The notes beneath the pieces were generated by a model. It was not told where the DNA came from. It worked only from the letters and a program-made list of their open reading frames with translations, and ran no database searches. This document shows positions 63,994-64,000 of a stretch of 64,000 nt of DNA, piece by piece (position 1 is the stretch's first letter; the number at the start of each line of letters is the position of its first letter). Origin of the DNA: Nitrosospira multiformis (GTDB lineage: Bacteria; Pseudomonadota; Gammaproteobacteria; Burkholderiales; Nitrosomonadaceae); the NCBI GenBank assembly GCA_017306155.1, contig JAFKJB010000004.1, forward strand, positions 1-64,000. The letters run 5' to 3'. Position numbers and translations under genes: made by a program.

Positions 63994-64000
63994 GCGGGTT

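Noticed and set aside
1-64000. CRISPR array or insertion sequence
   Set aside because: No regularly spaced short repeats and no transposase or IS ends were found.

Overview
The window is a stretch of bacterial chromosome, gene-dense and moderately GC-rich. The gene families point to a betaproteobacterium. These include an aa3 oxidase cluster with CtaG, DUF2970 and DUF2909, a Thiobacillus-type GshA next to a regulatory PTS, metX-metW, and the yraN/dolP/rsmI neighbourhood. The HprK-related kinase locus and the sphingolipid-type cluster suggest an autotrophic ammonia oxidiser of the Nitrosomonadaceae (Nitrosospira-like). No amo or hao gene is present, so this assignment is an inference.

Layout. 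1-6.7 kb: end of coxB, coxA, assembly factors, coxC, SURF1, a Sco-like protein, heme O synthase and a SCO lipoprotein; no heme A synthase gene is present. 6.7-14.1 kb: glycolate oxidase-type flavoprotein, dolP, yraN, rsmI, a small thioredoxin-fold protein, sixA and kup. 14.3-22.1 kb: a CHASE-PAS-PAS-GGDEF-EAL protein and sbcD-sbcC. 22.5-25.3 kb: a four-gene locus of the HPr-rel-A type (RR-signal protein, PqqD-like chaperone, HprK-related kinase, nucleotidyltransferase-like protein) whose product is unknown. 25.6-29.5 kb: tRNA-Arg(CCG), cytochrome c5, apaH and plsC overlapping tail to tail, a SlyB-like lipoprotein and a PfkB kinase. 29.5-35.0 kb: the glycine cleavage operon gcvT-gcvH-gcvPA-tpx-gcvPB on the minus strand, behind a tandem glycine riboswitch and a very strong intrinsic terminator. 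35.3-42.1 kb: an ExeA-like ATPase, then gshA, gshB, EIIA, HPr and EI. 42.3-48.7 kb: metX-metW, ampG-like, xth, pyrE, a LEA-type lipoprotein, RNase P RNA and a His-rich secreted protein. 49.0-53.3 kb: a four-gene operon matching the Caulobacter ceramide genes in content and order (acyl-ACP synthetase, reductase, ACP, serine palmitoyltransferase-like). 53.9-59.6 kb: a SpoIIAA-like protein, a Rieske oxygenase, then xseB-ispA-dxs and folE2. 59.7-60.1 kb: tRNA-Pro, tRNA-Arg and tRNA-His.

From 60.1 kb to the right edge lies a mobile element of phage ancestry next to tRNA-His. It has a small terminase subunit, an S49 head protease with a likely nested in-frame start, and several unknown small genes. 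A large terminase, portal or capsid gene is not seen where expected. A 16-bp palindrome occurs at both ends of the visible part, and a helically phased direct repeat lies beside the tRNA.

The most promising objects for new biology are the HPr-rel-A locus, the sphingolipid-type operon, the phage or satellite element with its nested start and palindromes, and the riboswitch plus terminator leader of the glycine cleavage operon.
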